Source of the DNA: Pseudomonadota bacterium
GTDB lineage: Bacteria; Pseudomonadota; Alphaproteobacteria; Rhizobiales; Hyphomicrobiaceae
Direction: 5' to 3'
DNA: 64,000 nucleotides
Assembly (NCBI GenBank): GCA_018242295.1
Contig: JAFECE010000011.1
Span: forward strand, 806,001-870,000
The translations under genes and the position numbers were made by a program. The number at the start of each line of letters is the position of its first letter. Position 1 is the stretch's first letter. Shown here piece by piece: positions 1-8,018 of the stretch. A model generated the notes under the pieces. That model saw nothing but the letters and a program-made list of their open reading frames with translations, was not told the DNA's origin and ran no database searches.

Positions 1-2
1 AG

Positions 3-221
3 CGGTGCGAGAACCACTTCGCCCGGCTCGCCATCGCGGGTTCGGCAATGACCTTCTTCCTCTATGTCTTTATCAACCTGGCCATGATCACGGGGCTGGT
101 GCCCGTCGTCGGTATTCCGCTGCCGCTCGTCTCGTATGGCGGCACATCGATGACGACGCTGATGATCGGGCTCGGGGTCGCCATGTCGGCCTATGTGCAC
201 GGCCGGAACGGCAGGGGTTGA
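3..221 (+). CDS. rodA: Rod-shape/septation SEDS glycosyltransferase RodA, C-terminal end (partial)
   Basis: The open frame enters from the left edge and stops at 219-221, giving 72 residues. The segment VPVVGIPLPLVSYGGTSM is the hallmark last periplasmic loop and helix of the FtsW/RodA/SpoVE (SEDS) family, which polymerises peptidoglycan glycan strands in the inner membrane with a partner class B PBP. Two hydrophobic helices flank it and the tail HGRNGRG is short, which fits RodA better than FtsW. Only the C-terminus is visible, so the split between RodA and FtsW rests on tail length and is moderate. Confidence 0.85.
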   Translation, partial: RCENHFARLAIAGSAMTFFLYVFINLAMITGLVPVVGIPLPLVSYGGTSMTTLMIGLGVAMSAYVHGRNGRG

Positions 222-339
222 GACAAGAGGGCGTGTTTTCCCCGGAAACGCCAGCAAAATCGGGCTTCATTTCAATGGGGTGTGATAGTTTGGGCGAGGG
301 GGTGGACAGAGCCTTCGGCCGATGCTATTCGCTCCGTCC

Positions 340-363
340 AAGGGGCCCGTATTCGGGCCCCTT
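340..363 (+). terminator. Hairpin downstream of rodA
   Basis: A perfect 10-bp stem (AAGGGGCCCG / CGGGCCCCTT) with a TATT loop lies 120 bp after the rodA stop and 50 bp before the tRNA. There is no clear T-run after it, so it is a terminator-like hairpin and not a textbook Rho-independent terminator. Confidence 0.6.
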
Positions 364-414
364 CGCCGTCCTTTGGAGCCGCTCGGTTCCCGTAGTTAGG
401 CCGGCGATTGGTAC

Positions 415-500
<86 letters not shown>

Positions 501-551
501 TGATATACGCAGCTTTGTCCTTTCCGGTTTTACACTTTTCCGGGGCCGGTT

Positions 552-1604
552 TTACACTTTCAGTTTTACAATCGTTCTCTCGCCCTGTTCGAGCTTCTTC
601 GCGGCGGACGCTGAGAGCGCTTTTCGCCTAGCTGCCTTCGTGTAGTGCGCCGCCATTTGCGGCGTGACGTGCCCGAGTTGAGCCATGATTTCATTCTCGG
701 AGCAGCCGGCCTCTGCAAGCTCCATCCCGCGCAGATGACGAAGGCCATGAACCGTGTAGCCGACGACGCCGATGCTTTTGAGATGCTTCCGCATCCGTTT
801 TGCGAGTGCGTTCGCGTCGATGGAACTTCCGTCTTCGCGTCTGACGTACAGCAAACCCTTCGGAAGCCTTTCGAGATGGCTTTTCAACTCGCTGCTCATT
901 GAGGCATGCGCGTCCGCGCCGGACGATTTCCGCGTCTTCCCGCAACGGATGACGATCGTGTCGGTTTCGCGGTGCGCTGGGCCGACACGCACGATGTCGC
1001 TGGCGCGGAGGCCGAGCCATCGTCCGAGCATGTACGCTGTCATCAAGTATTCTGGCGGCGATGATTTCTCGAAGGCCTCGCGGATTTGCTGCGGCCATAC
1101 TTCGTAGCTCTCCGACTTGGCGAGGCGGTTGATGTTGTGGGCTGGGTTGGCCTCTAGATCATAATCGAGGTCGAGACCGGCGCGGAACAAAGCCGAGGCG
1201 ACCGAAACGAAGTGATCGGCGGCCCTCGCTCCAGACGCCTTTGCGACCTTGTTCCGGATCTTGATGACGTGCTTACGTCTGATATCAGCCGCTTTGCAGA
1301 TCTCGATGGGCTTGAGCCGCTCGAGGTCCCGATCGTAATCTTTTTGCGATTTTGGCTCTAGCGAAGTGAATTCCGGCGCCTGTTTGTAGTCGATGATCAG
1401 CGCACCTACTGACTTCGGGATCTTCGGCGGGGGCTTCGGATCAATTGCGATCCCGTTCAAGCGACGCTGATAATCCGCTTCGAACGCGGGCGAGCCCGGC
1501 TCGCCTTCCAGCCGGAAGCGAGATTTGCCACGCCGGAAATATAAGTAGCTCTTACCCTTGGCGGTGATCTTCGCGACGTATTTCGGCGGCCTATTCGTCT
1601 TCAT
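552..1604 (-). CDS. int: Tyrosine-type site-specific integrase
   Basis: A 350-residue phage-type integrase that would recombine the tRNA-Lys attachment site. An N-terminal arm-binding region (about 1-60) and core-binding helices (about 65-160) precede a catalytic domain with Arg200 (LGRWLGLRASDI), His286-x-x-Arg289 (VHGLRHLR), His312 (LGHV) and nucleophile Tyr321 (AAHYTKAA). It reads towards the tRNA, with its stop 50 bp from attL, the usual layout for tRNA-integrating elements. Its start overlaps the excisionase-like gene by 14 bp, so the two are probably one transcript. All catalytic residues are present, so it should be active. Confidence 0.95.
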   Translation of the reverse strand: MKTNRPPKYVAKITAKGKSYLYFRRGKSRFRLEGEPGSPAFEADYQRRLNGIAIDPKPPPKIPKSVGALIIDYKQAPEFTSLEPKSQKDYDRDLERLKPIEICKAADIRRKHVIKIRNKVAKASGARAADHFVSVASALFRAGLDLDYDLEANPAHNINRLAKSESYEVWPQQIREAFEKSSPPEYLMTAYMLGRWLGLRASDIVRVGPAHRETDTIVIRCGKTRKSSGADAHASMSSELKSHLERLPKGLLYVRREDGSSIDANALAKRMRKHLKSIGVVGYTVHGLRHLRGMELAEAGCSENEIMAQLGHVTPQMAAHYTKAARRKALSASAAKKLEQGERTIVKLKV

Positions 1605-1842
1605 CGATCAGCGCCATAATCGGGTCGTCGCAACGATCGCCTTTGCCGAGTTCCGCGTCAAGATCTACTGCGCGCCAAAGCGGACGACGCGCCGATCCTC
1701 TACCAGTAGGCTGGAAACGTCCATTCTTGCGCTCGCGATCGAACTGCGTCGGAGACATTCGCGTATGTCTCGCAGCCTCACGCCGAGTAAGCCAATCACT
1801 GGCGTTGTTTTCGTAAGTGCAGGTTTGTTTTTTCATGAGCAA
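1591..1842 (-). CDS. AlpA/excisionase-like helix-turn-helix protein
   Basis: An 83-residue protein directly upstream of int, overlapping it by 14 bp. The core WLTRREAARHTRMSPTQFDRERKNGRF is a MerR/AlpA-type winged helix as found in phage excisionases and satellite regulators. It is followed by a basic wing (GRGSARRPLWRAVDLDAEL) and an acidic tail. The likely role is to bend attachment-site DNA and tip the integrase towards excision, or to control int. The function is inferred from fold and position. One of a pair of 10-bp inverted repeats covers the start codon, which hints at autoregulation. Confidence 0.72.
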   Translation of the reverse strand: MLMKKQTCTYENNASDWLTRREAARHTRMSPTQFDRERKNGRFQPTGRGSARRPLWRAVDLDAELGKGDRCDDPIMALIDEDE

Positions 1843-1910
1843 GCAATCGCGTTGATTTTTGTCGCTTGCGATGACGGCGAAAGAGAAATCGCCGAGCGGT
1901 TTGCTTGCTC
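1837..1910. promoter_or_regulatory. Paired inverted repeats at the excisionase start
   Basis: GAGCAAGCAA at 1837-1846 is the exact reverse complement of TTGCTTGCTC at 1901-1910, 54 bp apart. The left copy overlaps the excisionase start codon. The spacing suits binding of a dimeric regulator or Xis at two sites with looping. This reading is inference from symmetry only. Confidence 0.4.
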
Positions 1911-2085
1911 ATTTGCATTTCGTGTTCCTATCACACGTTGCATTCGCAGGGCATGGATTCGTGCGCGATCTCCGGCAAAATTTCCAATCGGCAAAAGAGC
2001 GGCCGCTTTCAGTGTCTTAGTTGCGATCGACTTCGATATCTGCGATTCCGCAGTGCTTTCGTTGCCGTTGAGAGACGCCCAGAGT

Positions 2086-2194
2086 GAGCGTCAAGCGGGA
2101 TTATCTGTATGCTGATAGTGTGCCTGTAGGCGAGTATCCATTGACAAGTACAAGCGTTGCCTATCTTGACGCTCGCTTTGCGATGTTTGATATA
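2086..2194 (+). promoter_or_regulatory. Control region and candidate promoter of the replication gene
   Basis: The stretch 1843-2295 between the divergent xis and rep genes holds no gene. GAGCGTCAAG (2086-2095) is the reverse complement of CTTGACGCTC (2165-2174). The right copy contains TTGACG (2166-2171), which with GATATA (2189-2194) makes a sigma70-like promoter with 17-bp spacing, about 100 bp before the rep ATG. A second TTGACA lies at 2141. The overlap of the inverted repeat with the -35 box suggests an operator. Confidence 0.45.
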
Positions 2195-2295
2195 TTTGAA
2201 AGGACCACACGGTTCGCTTTGTAACCCAGTCATAGTGCGCGTTTCATCCGACGATGATGCCTTTAGCGACATCGGAGGATTGCTGGGAATACAAA

Positions 2296-3786
2296 ATGTC
2301 GAACAAAGTTTCCCATTCAAATGAATCCGGCACTGAGCGCGGGACCGACAAGGGATTTGTCGCTTTGCGCAAGCTCAGCGCCGTGCGTGGCATCCTCAAC
2401 TCTGCAGACTACAGCCAGACCCAGAAGCTCATTCTGATTTCGTTCGTTTCTCTTTCGGATGATGGCTTCCGAAACGCCTTCCCGAACATGAAAACGCTCG
2501 AACGGTACGTCGGTGTGAAGGAAGAGCGTGTGCGCATCGCGATGCGGGCCCTTGACGACCCGACAGATGAAAACCGAATCGTTGAAACTCGTCGCAGGGG
2601 GCGCTCAAAGTCGAACAGCTACGACCTCATTACGCCTCGCTTGGCTCAACTCATCGAGACGGCTCGGCAAGAGGCAGCTGCAGCCCGCGCGCTGAGGGAG
2701 GGGACCGATCAGAGCAATCATGACCCCGCGCAAAACGAGGGATCATTAGGCTCAAGTGATCAGCTTGACCACACGGAGAAGAGGGGATCATCCATGGATG
2801 ATCCCCTGAAAAACGAGGGGTCATTGCACATTGATCCGCCGGAAAGCGAGGAGTCATCGGTGTCATGTCACAATGTTGATCCCTTGGAAAACGAGGGATC
2901 AACGAGCAATGATCCCTCGGAAAACGGGGGGTCAATCTGCGATGACCCCTCGGAAAACGAGGGCCTACTTAGTCTTGATAAATATATAAACATTAGAGAG
3001 TCCCTCAATAGACAGACGACAGTAGACAACAACCGCGCGCGCGAGACTGTCGTCGTCGTCGATAATGCGGGACCTTCAACGGATTTTGATTTGGAAGGGA
3101 AACGGGCCGCGCTTTTGGAAGCGGCGGCGCCGGTCATCGATGAGGTCGCGCGTTCGACAACGCTTGCGGACATGACTGTCGTCAAGCTTTGGCTCGCGAA
3201 CGGCGCCGACTTCGATCTCGACATTCTTCCAGCAGTACGCAACGCGGCTTTCAAGGGATCGGCCAAGGGAACCAAAATTCACTACTGGCAATGGTTTCAT
3301 AGAGCGGTTGTCGAGCACGCGTCCGCGCGCCGGACCCGCGCGCGCGACTTGAATGCTACCATGGCCGAACTGGCACAGGTGACGGCTGAACCGTCTTCGT
3401 CGCTTGGGCTTCCAGCCACGCATGAGCAACTGATCAGCGTCGAAGATCGGATGACCGCGAGCGGCGATCTGACCTTCGATCGCGAAGCAGGGAAACTCAG
3501 CGTCGGCGGGGCCTTCCTAGAAGAGCTGATGGCCTCGTTCGGCAAAGCTAACATCGAGGCGGCCTGCGCGATCGTTGGTGGCGATATCGCCAAGTTCCGG
3601 CAAGGCGGCAAACCGTTGACGTCGGCAGAGATTAAAACCCGCATCCGTGGCGAGTGCGCCAACCAGCACATCAGTCTCGACAAGGCCTCCGCCTGGGGCA
3701 AGCGGCGGCCCATGGACCTCAAGGACATCAAGGGGCTTCCAGACGTGAAGGAGGCGGTTTCCCGCTTCTTTGGCAAAAGCAAGTAA
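2296..3786 (+). CDS. Winged-helix replication initiator (lambda O-like organisation)
   Basis: Taking the ATG at 2296 gives 496 residues (an in-frame ATG at 2254 lacks a ribosome site). Residues about 20-120 form a winged-helix domain (YSQTQKLILISFVSL, NMKTLERYVGVKEERVRIAMRAL) like those of phage and plasmid initiators. The middle (about 140-225) is a linker with the recurring peptide DP-x-ENEGS, produced by palindromic iterons in the DNA. The rest (about 260-496) is helical and ends in a basic tail. I infer that it binds these iterons and starts replication of the excised island. No helicase loader or primase gene is recognisable nearby, so host DnaB/DnaC would have to be recruited. The N-domain family is reasonably clear; equivalence to lambda O rests on gene organisation. 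Confidence 0.7.
   Translation: MSNKVSHSNESGTERGTDKGFVALRKLSAVRGILNSADYSQTQKLILISFVSLSDDGFRNAFPNMKTLERYVGVKEERVRIAMRALDDPTDENRIVETRRRGRSKSNSYDLITPRLAQLIETARQEAAAARALREGTDQSNHDPAQNEGSLGSSDQLDHTEKRGSSMDDPLKNEGSLHIDPPESEESSVSCHNVDPLENEGSTSNDPSENGGSICDDPSENEGLLSLDKYINIRESLNRQTTVDNNRARETVVVVDNAGPSTDFDLEGKRAALLEAAAPVIDEVARSTTLADMTVVKLWLANGADFDLDILPAVRNAAFKGSAKGTKIHYWQWFHRAVVEHASARRTRARDLNATMAELAQVTAEPSSSLGLPATHEQLISVEDRMTASGDLTFDREAGKLSVGGAFLEELMASFGKANIEAACAIVGGDIAKFRQGGKPLTSAEIKTRIRGECANQHISLDKASAWGKRRPMDLKDIKGLPDVKEAVSRFFGKSK
2721..3000 (+). repeat. Intragenic replication origin: seven 25-bp iterons plus AT-rich tract
   Basis: Seven 25-bp units start at 2721, 2766, 2799, 2832, 2877, 2910 and 2943. 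The consensus is arm TGATCCCTCG, centre GAAAA, then the complementary arm CGAGGGATCA. Start-to-start spacing is 33 bp or 45 bp throughout, which keeps the rep reading frame. The unit at 2766 is the most decayed. Immediately after the last unit lies an AT-rich tract (about 2968-3000, containing GATAAATATATAAACATT). Lambda ori is, from memory, four iterons of the CCCTCAAAACGAGGG type inside gene O followed by an AT-rich unwinding element, so sequence core and layout both match. Confidence 0.8.
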
Positions 3787-3808
3787 TCGAGAATACTGGA
3801 GAAAACTG

Positions 3809-4048
3809 ATGACCGTTGAAATTCCCGAGCCTCAGCATCTTTTGTTCGGACGCCGTTCGCGCGAAACCGATGCGGTGATCATCGCAGCACTGGCGAAGGG
3901 TCATACGCGCCGATCGGCTTCGCTGATCGGAGGAACCTCGTATTCTTCGTTTCAGCGGTGGGTCCGCACGGATGCAGCATTCGCCGAACAAGTCACCGCC
4001 GCTATTGAGCAGGGTCGCCGCGTGCGTTTCTGTAGGTCTCAACTTTGA
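3809..4048 (+). CDS. Small helix-turn-helix protein, terminase-small-subunit-like
   Basis: The ATG at 3809 has GGAG 9 bp upstream and gives 79 residues. The segment VIIAALAKGHTRRSASLIGGTSYSSFQRWVR is a helix-turn-helix. It is followed by the D-x-x-F-A-x-x-V-x-x-A pattern common in phage terminase small subunits and related phage HTH proteins. The C-terminus (VRFCRSQL) looks like out-of-family sequence, so the protein may be truncated. A second in-frame HTH-family fragment follows straight after the stop, and a third copy lies at 4928. Confidence 0.5.
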   Translation: MTVEIPEPQHLLFGRRSRETDAVIIAALAKGHTRRSASLIGGTSYSSFQRWVRTDAAFAEQVTAAIEQGRRVRFCRSQL

Positions 4049-4195
4049 GAGGCTGTCCGCCTCGGCGGCGTGGCGCGACCGATGGTGCGAAACGGGCGGA
4101 AAGACGATCCCGCATTCGCCGGGGCTTTCGACAAGGCTCGCGAGGAAGGCGTCGACAAGATTGTCCGCGAACGGATCGCTGATTGTTACGTTTGA
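4049..4195 (+). pseudogene. Remnant of a second terminase-small-subunit-like HTH protein
   Basis: In the same frame as the preceding gene and directly after its stop, 48 codons read RLGGVARPMVRNGRKDDPAF followed by AGAFDKAREEGVDK. This is the same D-x-x-F-x-x-x-F-x-x-A pattern, but without a start or a full HTH. I read it as the 3' end of a paralogue left after deletion. The following 4196-4511 holds no gene that I can support. Confidence 0.4.
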
Positions 4196-4511
4196 GTCTT
4201 TTGAGCAACACCCAAACTTAATCCGTGTGCAGCACAAAATTCGCGTTGACGATTTCGCCGTTTTCTCATAGTTCAGCGGTAGACTCGGCGCACACTGTGT
4301 GCAAGGTCCGGCTCCCGCACAATTTGGCACCTAGATTGTCGTCGCGCGCATTGCGGCGACGGACGTTCCTGTTCTGCGAGCCTCCCAATCTCTCAAAACT
4401 GCGCAAGGACGCGCCCCTGGCATCGGCCAGGGGATTGTGGTCGTGCATCTCGAAATCGCCGCCCTGAGTCAAAAACGGGGCGGGAACCATCACCCTGCCT
4501 AAGAGGAATAC

Positions 4512-4931
4512 ATGACCGACGCTAACACCCGCATCGCCGCGCTCGAAGCGGCCCTCGTCCTCGCCGAGACCGATCGCGCGATCGGAGCGCATAACTTATC
4601 GAAGCACGCCAGTCTCCTGAGGCAGGCAATGAACCCAGTCGCCCTCGTCCGTGACTACGCCGGACAACCTCAAGTTTGCTACAAGCAAGACGGAGTTGCG
4701 GTAACCGCAGATGAATTCATCCAGCGGATCAAGGCCGAGAGTCCAAAACTCAACGAGAGTGACGCTCCGACCAAAAGGCCTGCGCCCCCGAACACGAAAG
4801 GAATTGCGAATCCCTACCGAAAGCACCCTAAACTTTGGAACTTGACCACGCAATTTGCACTGGAAAAGAGCCAACCCGCGCTCGCCGCGCAGCTGAAGCT
4901 GGAAGCTGAAGCCGTGGATGGTCCGCTATGA
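4512..4931 (+). CDS. Hypothetical phage-type protein (139 aa)
   Basis: The start has AAGAGGA upstream. The N-terminus (MTDANTRIAALEAALVLAET) is a short predicted coiled coil. The middle is mixed, and the C-terminus (IANPYRKHPKLWNLTTQ then KSQPALAAQLKLEAE) is a helical basic segment. I do not recognise the family. Position between two HTH genes and a 4-bp ATGA overlap with the next one point to a phage-derived operon. Confidence 0.55.
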   Translation: MTDANTRIAALEAALVLAETDRAIGAHNLSKHASLLRQAMNPVALVRDYAGQPQVCYKQDGVAVTADEFIQRIKAESPKLNESDAPTKRPAPPNTKGIANPYRKHPKLWNLTTQFALEKSQPALAAQLKLEAEAVDGPL

Positions 4932-5152
4932 CCTATCGCCACCCCACGATCGACGAGGCGCTCGTAACGGCGCTGCAATCAGGACAAAATTTCCGCGACG
5001 CCTGCCGACATGTAGGCGTCAGTCGTTCGGCCGCCTACCGCAGGCGACGTGTGGACCCGAAATTCTCCGCCATTCTCGATGCGGCTCGTGCCCATGGCCT
5101 TGCGGCGAAGGCTAAGGCGGCAGTGGAGCCGTGGCTCCATGGTTATTCGTAA
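4928..5152 (+). CDS. Small helix-turn-helix protein, paralogue of the 3809 gene
   Basis: A 74-residue protein whose ATG overlaps the previous stop (ATGA), indicating translational coupling. ALVTALQSGQNFRDACRHVG then SRSAAYRRRRVDPKFSAILD is a helix-turn-helix followed by the D-P-x-F-x-x-x-L-x-x-A pattern also seen at 3809 and 4049. Probably a DNA-binding subunit of phage origin. No partner large terminase is present in the window. Confidence 0.5.
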   Translation: MTYRHPTIDEALVTALQSGQNFRDACRHVGVSRSAAYRRRRVDPKFSAILDAARAHGLAAKAKAAVEPWLHGYS

Positions 5153-5182
5153 TGCACGCCGCGGTTCAATCGGAGCGAGTCA

Positions 5183-5419
5183 ATGATGAGAGATGCAACT
5201 CCAACGAGTCTCCGTAAGACTCAAGCGATCGCACGTATCTTGGAGCTGGCCCGCACGCGATCCTTGAGGCCGATAGCGCCGACTGCAGTGACCGGCGCGC
5301 CGGATTCACAGACGCGGGATATCACGCCGTCGGAAAAGCGAGCGACCGCTTCATCCGCCGACCTCGATGCCTTCCTCGGTAGCCGGCAACCACTCAAACG
5401 CCGTCGCAGGCGTCGATAG
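5183..5419 (+). CDS. Hypothetical basic protein (78 aa)
   Basis: GGAG 8 bp upstream supports the ATG at 5183 (a second ATG follows at 5186). The protein has a helical start (KTQAIARILELARTRSLR), a polar middle and a very basic C-terminus (LKRRRRRR). It sits 12 bp before the next gene in the same direction. Family unknown; the basic tail suggests nucleic-acid contact. Confidence 0.45.
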   Translation: MMRDATPTSLRKTQAIARILELARTRSLRPIAPTAVTGAPDSQTRDITPSEKRATASSADLDAFLGSRQPLKRRRRRR

Positions 5420-5431
5420 GAGACCCGAACA

Positions 5432-5842
5432 ATGATCAGCGATGAAGAAGATTGGCGCGGGCCAATGACCACCTTGAAAATGGCCCTTCCCGAAGATCTC
5501 AACCTAGCCACCGCCTTCAAAGGTTTCGACTTCACGAAGGTAAAAAGGGACGTGGCGCGTAAAGCGCTGCGGCCAGCAAAAGCGGTCAAAAAGGCCCCAC
5601 TCGAAATCGAAGCCTTGATCGAGGTAGCTGCGAACAGGGCCGTGGATGCGGCTAGCGGCCCTTCAGGAGTGGCTGGAGTCCGCGCCGCGAAGAAAACATT
5701 GACCAACCGGCTTGTGAGCCGGGGACTGTCTTCGACTGATCTGAAGATAGCGCTCAGCCGCTTCGAAGCGCGATGGATCGAGATCCTGACGGCAGACACG
5801 CAAGCAGCGCTTCTCGAAAAAATGAAGGCATGGGCTCAGTAA
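5432..5842 (+). CDS. Hypothetical protein (136 aa)
   Basis: A clear GGAG ribosome site lies 9 bp before the ATG. The protein is largely helical with Lys/Ala-rich segments (RDVARKALRPAKAVKKAPLE) and ends in LLEKMKAWAQ. It closes the small phage-like operon that begins at 3809. No family recognised. Confidence 0.5.
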   Translation: MISDEEDWRGPMTTLKMALPEDLNLATAFKGFDFTKVKRDVARKALRPAKAVKKAPLEIEALIEVAANRAVDAASGPSGVAGVRAAKKTLTNRLVSRGLSSTDLKIALSRFEARWIEILTADTQAALLEKMKAWAQ

Positions 5843-5883
5843 CCCTCAACCTTCGATCGCATTTTTGCGATTATTGACACCCT

Positions 5884-5903
5884 CTCGCGCGTAAGCGCGC
5901 GAG
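5884..5903 (+). terminator. Hairpin closing the small-gene operon
   Basis: Stem CTCGCGC/GCGCGAG with a 6-nt loop, 42 bp after the preceding stop codon, followed by GCTTTCG without a long T-run. Probably a weak terminator. Confidence 0.35.
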
Positions 5904-6047
5904 GCTTTCGCAACCTCACCGCGTCCGGCCAAACCGCCGACAGTGTGCCGCTGACAAGGCGAGGACCGCGCCGCGCACGCGCGCGACCCGGTCCATCTCA
6001 CCCTCATCAACATCCCACGTCCGGCCCAAAACCGGCGAAAGGTCGCC

Positions 6048-6637
6048 ATGACTGCAAAGCGATACAGCACTGCGCGCGGGATGCGCGCCAAATTGCAAAA
6101 CTTGCAAAGTAAATCCGAGTTCGTCGCCGGCCTCGATGCCGGCCTTCCGCGACGGACAAGGAAGCGGCGGACCGGGATGCTTCGTTCAAGAGCTTCCAGG
6201 ATCAGTGGCGCGGCCTCTTTGGGCTGGAGCCGCTTGACGTTGCCAAGGGCAAGGCGGTGGTGGCGCCGGCGCAATATTCCCTCGCTTGGCTGGCGCGCTA
6301 TCAGGGCTTGTGGAGTGACGGCTCGTACGAGGATCTCGTCGGCAATCGCTTCGGGTCACCGTCGACGCGTGGGAGTGGCCGACGCTCGACGTTCCTCGCG
6401 CCCAATGGCCAACGCCAGGGCCGCGAAGGCTTCAACCCGCGCGGCGCTGGGTCGTCGGGACCGGTCCCGGTTGTCGTGCAGTCGATGCCGAAGGGCTTGG
6501 ACAAACCGCCCGTCATCAACATTTCGCAGGTCGTAAACGTCACGCAGACCAACGCTTCGGGCGCTGAAATCGCTGGAGCCGTCGGCTCGGCGACGAAGGC
6601 TGCCGCGACCGGCGCGCTGCACGACGTCCATCACTGA
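6048..6637 (+). pseudogene. Degraded phage structural gene (tail-protein-like C-terminus)
   Basis: The frame from 6048 starts sensibly (MTAKRYSTARGMRAKLQNLQ then KSEFVAGLDAGL) but loses sense near 6150. From about 6155 another frame continues well (DKEAADRDASFKSFQDQWRG, VAPAQYSLAWLARYQGLW) to a C-terminus reading PPVINISQVVNVTQTNASGA before its stop at 6637. Such Asn/Thr/Val-rich ends are typical of phage tail tape-measure-type proteins. The jump of frame suggests an internal deletion or frameshift, so I call it broken. 6638-6856 holds no gene. Confidence 0.45.
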
Positions 6638-6804
6638 TCTTCAGATATGACCGTCGCCTGAATCCGACGGTTGAAGCGGCGAGGTCTTGCCTCCTTGCCG
6701 ATCGCGGCTCGCCTTCTCCGTCGGAGGCGGGCCGCATTCATTCCGATAGCGCAATTCGGCCGTAGCGTCGTCTTCCCGAGGACGGCTGGAATGCGCATGA
6801 TCAG

Positions 6805-6846
6805 GCCCGCCCGACACCGGAAGCGATTTCCGATCGCTGGGCGGGC
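6805..6846 (-). terminator. Hairpin after the DUF488-like gene
   Basis: GCCCGCCC (6805-6812) pairs with GGGCGGGC (6839-6846), and an inner AGCGAT/ATCGCT pair tightens the loop. It lies 10 bp past the stop of the minus-strand gene ending at 6857, the position expected of its terminator. Confidence 0.45.
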
Positions 6847-6856
6847 TGTTGGGAAA

Positions 6857-7303
6857 TCAGAAAAGCGACAGTTGGTCTTTACCAGCCTGCCTCATGCGTG
6901 GCGGTAGCTTCGGGTGAGACCACCCAAACCCTTCCTCAATCTTCGTCACCTCCGGGACCTCGAGCCCGATGGTGTCGTGAAACCATGCGCTGACCATGCC
7001 GCGATGGCACCAGTCCGGACCCGGCGTCGCCGGTTCGAAACACAGCAGCACCGGGATCTTGCCGTCGCCCAGGGCGATGAGCTCGTCCCTGACCGTTTCA
7101 GGATTGAGAACCGACAGGATCTCTCCCCAGTACAGCATTTTGTACCGCTCTTCGTCGACGGCATTGAACCACGGACCGGGATTCAATTTCGGATAACGCT
7201 TGTAGCCAGCTCCTTGACCGCGAGGAACGCCACGGCTGATGCCAATCCGCTGATACTTGGCGGGATCTAGTTTGATGAACCAACTCGACGTTGCGATCTG
7301 CAT
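6857..7303 (-). CDS. DUF488-like protein
   Basis: I use the ATG at 7303 (MQIATSSWF), which starts the conserved part; a longer frame begins at 7357 and overlaps the upstream gene by 22 bp. The order of elements (ATSSWF, a central KMLYWGEILSVLNPE segment, PVLLCFEPATPGPDWCHRG, WF...GLEVPEV) recalls DUF488-type proteins, with the Cys-His of PDWCHRG in the usual place of the Cys-His-Arg signature. Their biochemical role is poorly known; they are common on phages and islands. It is the second gene of a two-gene minus-strand operon. Confidence 0.55.
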   Translation of the reverse strand: MQIATSSWFIKLDPAKYQRIGISRGVPRGQGAGYKRYPKLNPGPWFNAVDEERYKMLYWGEILSVLNPETVRDELIALGDGKIPVLLCFEPATPGPDWCHRGMVSAWFHDTIGLEVPEVTKIEEGFGWSHPKLPPRMRQAGKDQLSLF

Positions 7304-7335
7304 CAATGCCCAGCCCGCCCGCTCATTGGCTAACG

Positions 7336-7617
7336 TTAGGCTGAGAAGGCTGCCCAAAGTTGGCGAATTTCTCCCGGCGAGCGACCGCTTGCTCGTATGT
7401 TCTCGAGAACAAAGCGGAAGCCCGCGAGTTCGCGCCGTGCCTTCGCCCCGTCCAATGCCGCAAGCCTGCCCTCTATGGCCGCCGCCTCGTCGAAAAGTTC
7501 ATCGAACCGTCGATTGTCTTCATAACTCACGTCCTCTGGACCGTTCGTCTTCGCAACATGCTCATCGAATGCGGCACACCAGGCGTCCGACTGCTGTTTG
7601 ATATCTGCCAAGGTCAT
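7336..7617 (-). CDS. Hypothetical acidic helical protein (93 aa)
   Basis: The ATG at 7617 is chosen because AAGGAGG lies 6-7 bp upstream; the longer frame starting at 7638 would bury this ribosome site. The protein (MTLADIKQQSDAWCAAFDEH and onward) is helical and acidic with a long Glu/Arg/Leu stretch (FDELFDEAAAIEGRLAALDG). It lies just upstream of the DUF488-like gene. Family unknown. Confidence 0.6.
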   Translation of the reverse strand: MTLADIKQQSDAWCAAFDEHVAKTNGPEDVSYEDNRRFDELFDEAAAIEGRLAALDGAKARRELAGFRFVLENIRASGRSPGEIRQLWAAFSA

Positions 7618-8018
7618 TTCGTTCCTCCTTCTGATCAAGGTCTGTGAGGAGATTCTGATTCATAACGCCTTGATCTACAAGGTAAATAGGATGTACACGG
7701 ATTGTTTTTTTGAAGCGAGTAAGTCTAGTTCGATCAATCTCGCGATGCCATTCCGGCCAGAAGCAGAAGCTCGTGTGACGAGATCGGAGTCGCGGGAGAT
7801 TTAGGTGCGCGCTCGAAGCCAACAACCCACGGCTAGCGTTTCGCATCGGTCAGTACCTAACGACCGATTGGATGTTCACTCGCTCTCAGCTCTTCACTGA
7901 GGCAAAAAATCTGCGCGAATGAATTCGGTGCGGCGACTTTCCGCCTTGGCGCTGCTATCGGGATCTTTGATGTTGTCGCGTTGCGCGCGACGAAGCTTAC
8001 TTTGGGAGACAAGTTTTT
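7618..8018. other. Divergent intergenic region, no gene seen
   Basis: This 401-bp region separates the minus-strand pair from the PAP2 gene and marks the switch from the phage-like left arm to the phosphoester cargo. It is more AT-rich than its surroundings and must hold the promoters of both directions. I see no clear operator or repeat. Confidence 0.5.

Noticed and set aside
2721-2967. Regularly spaced repeats as a CRISPR array
   Set aside because: The units are palindromic, inside a long open frame, with spacing of only 8 or 20 bp between units and no cas genes; they fit origin iterons.
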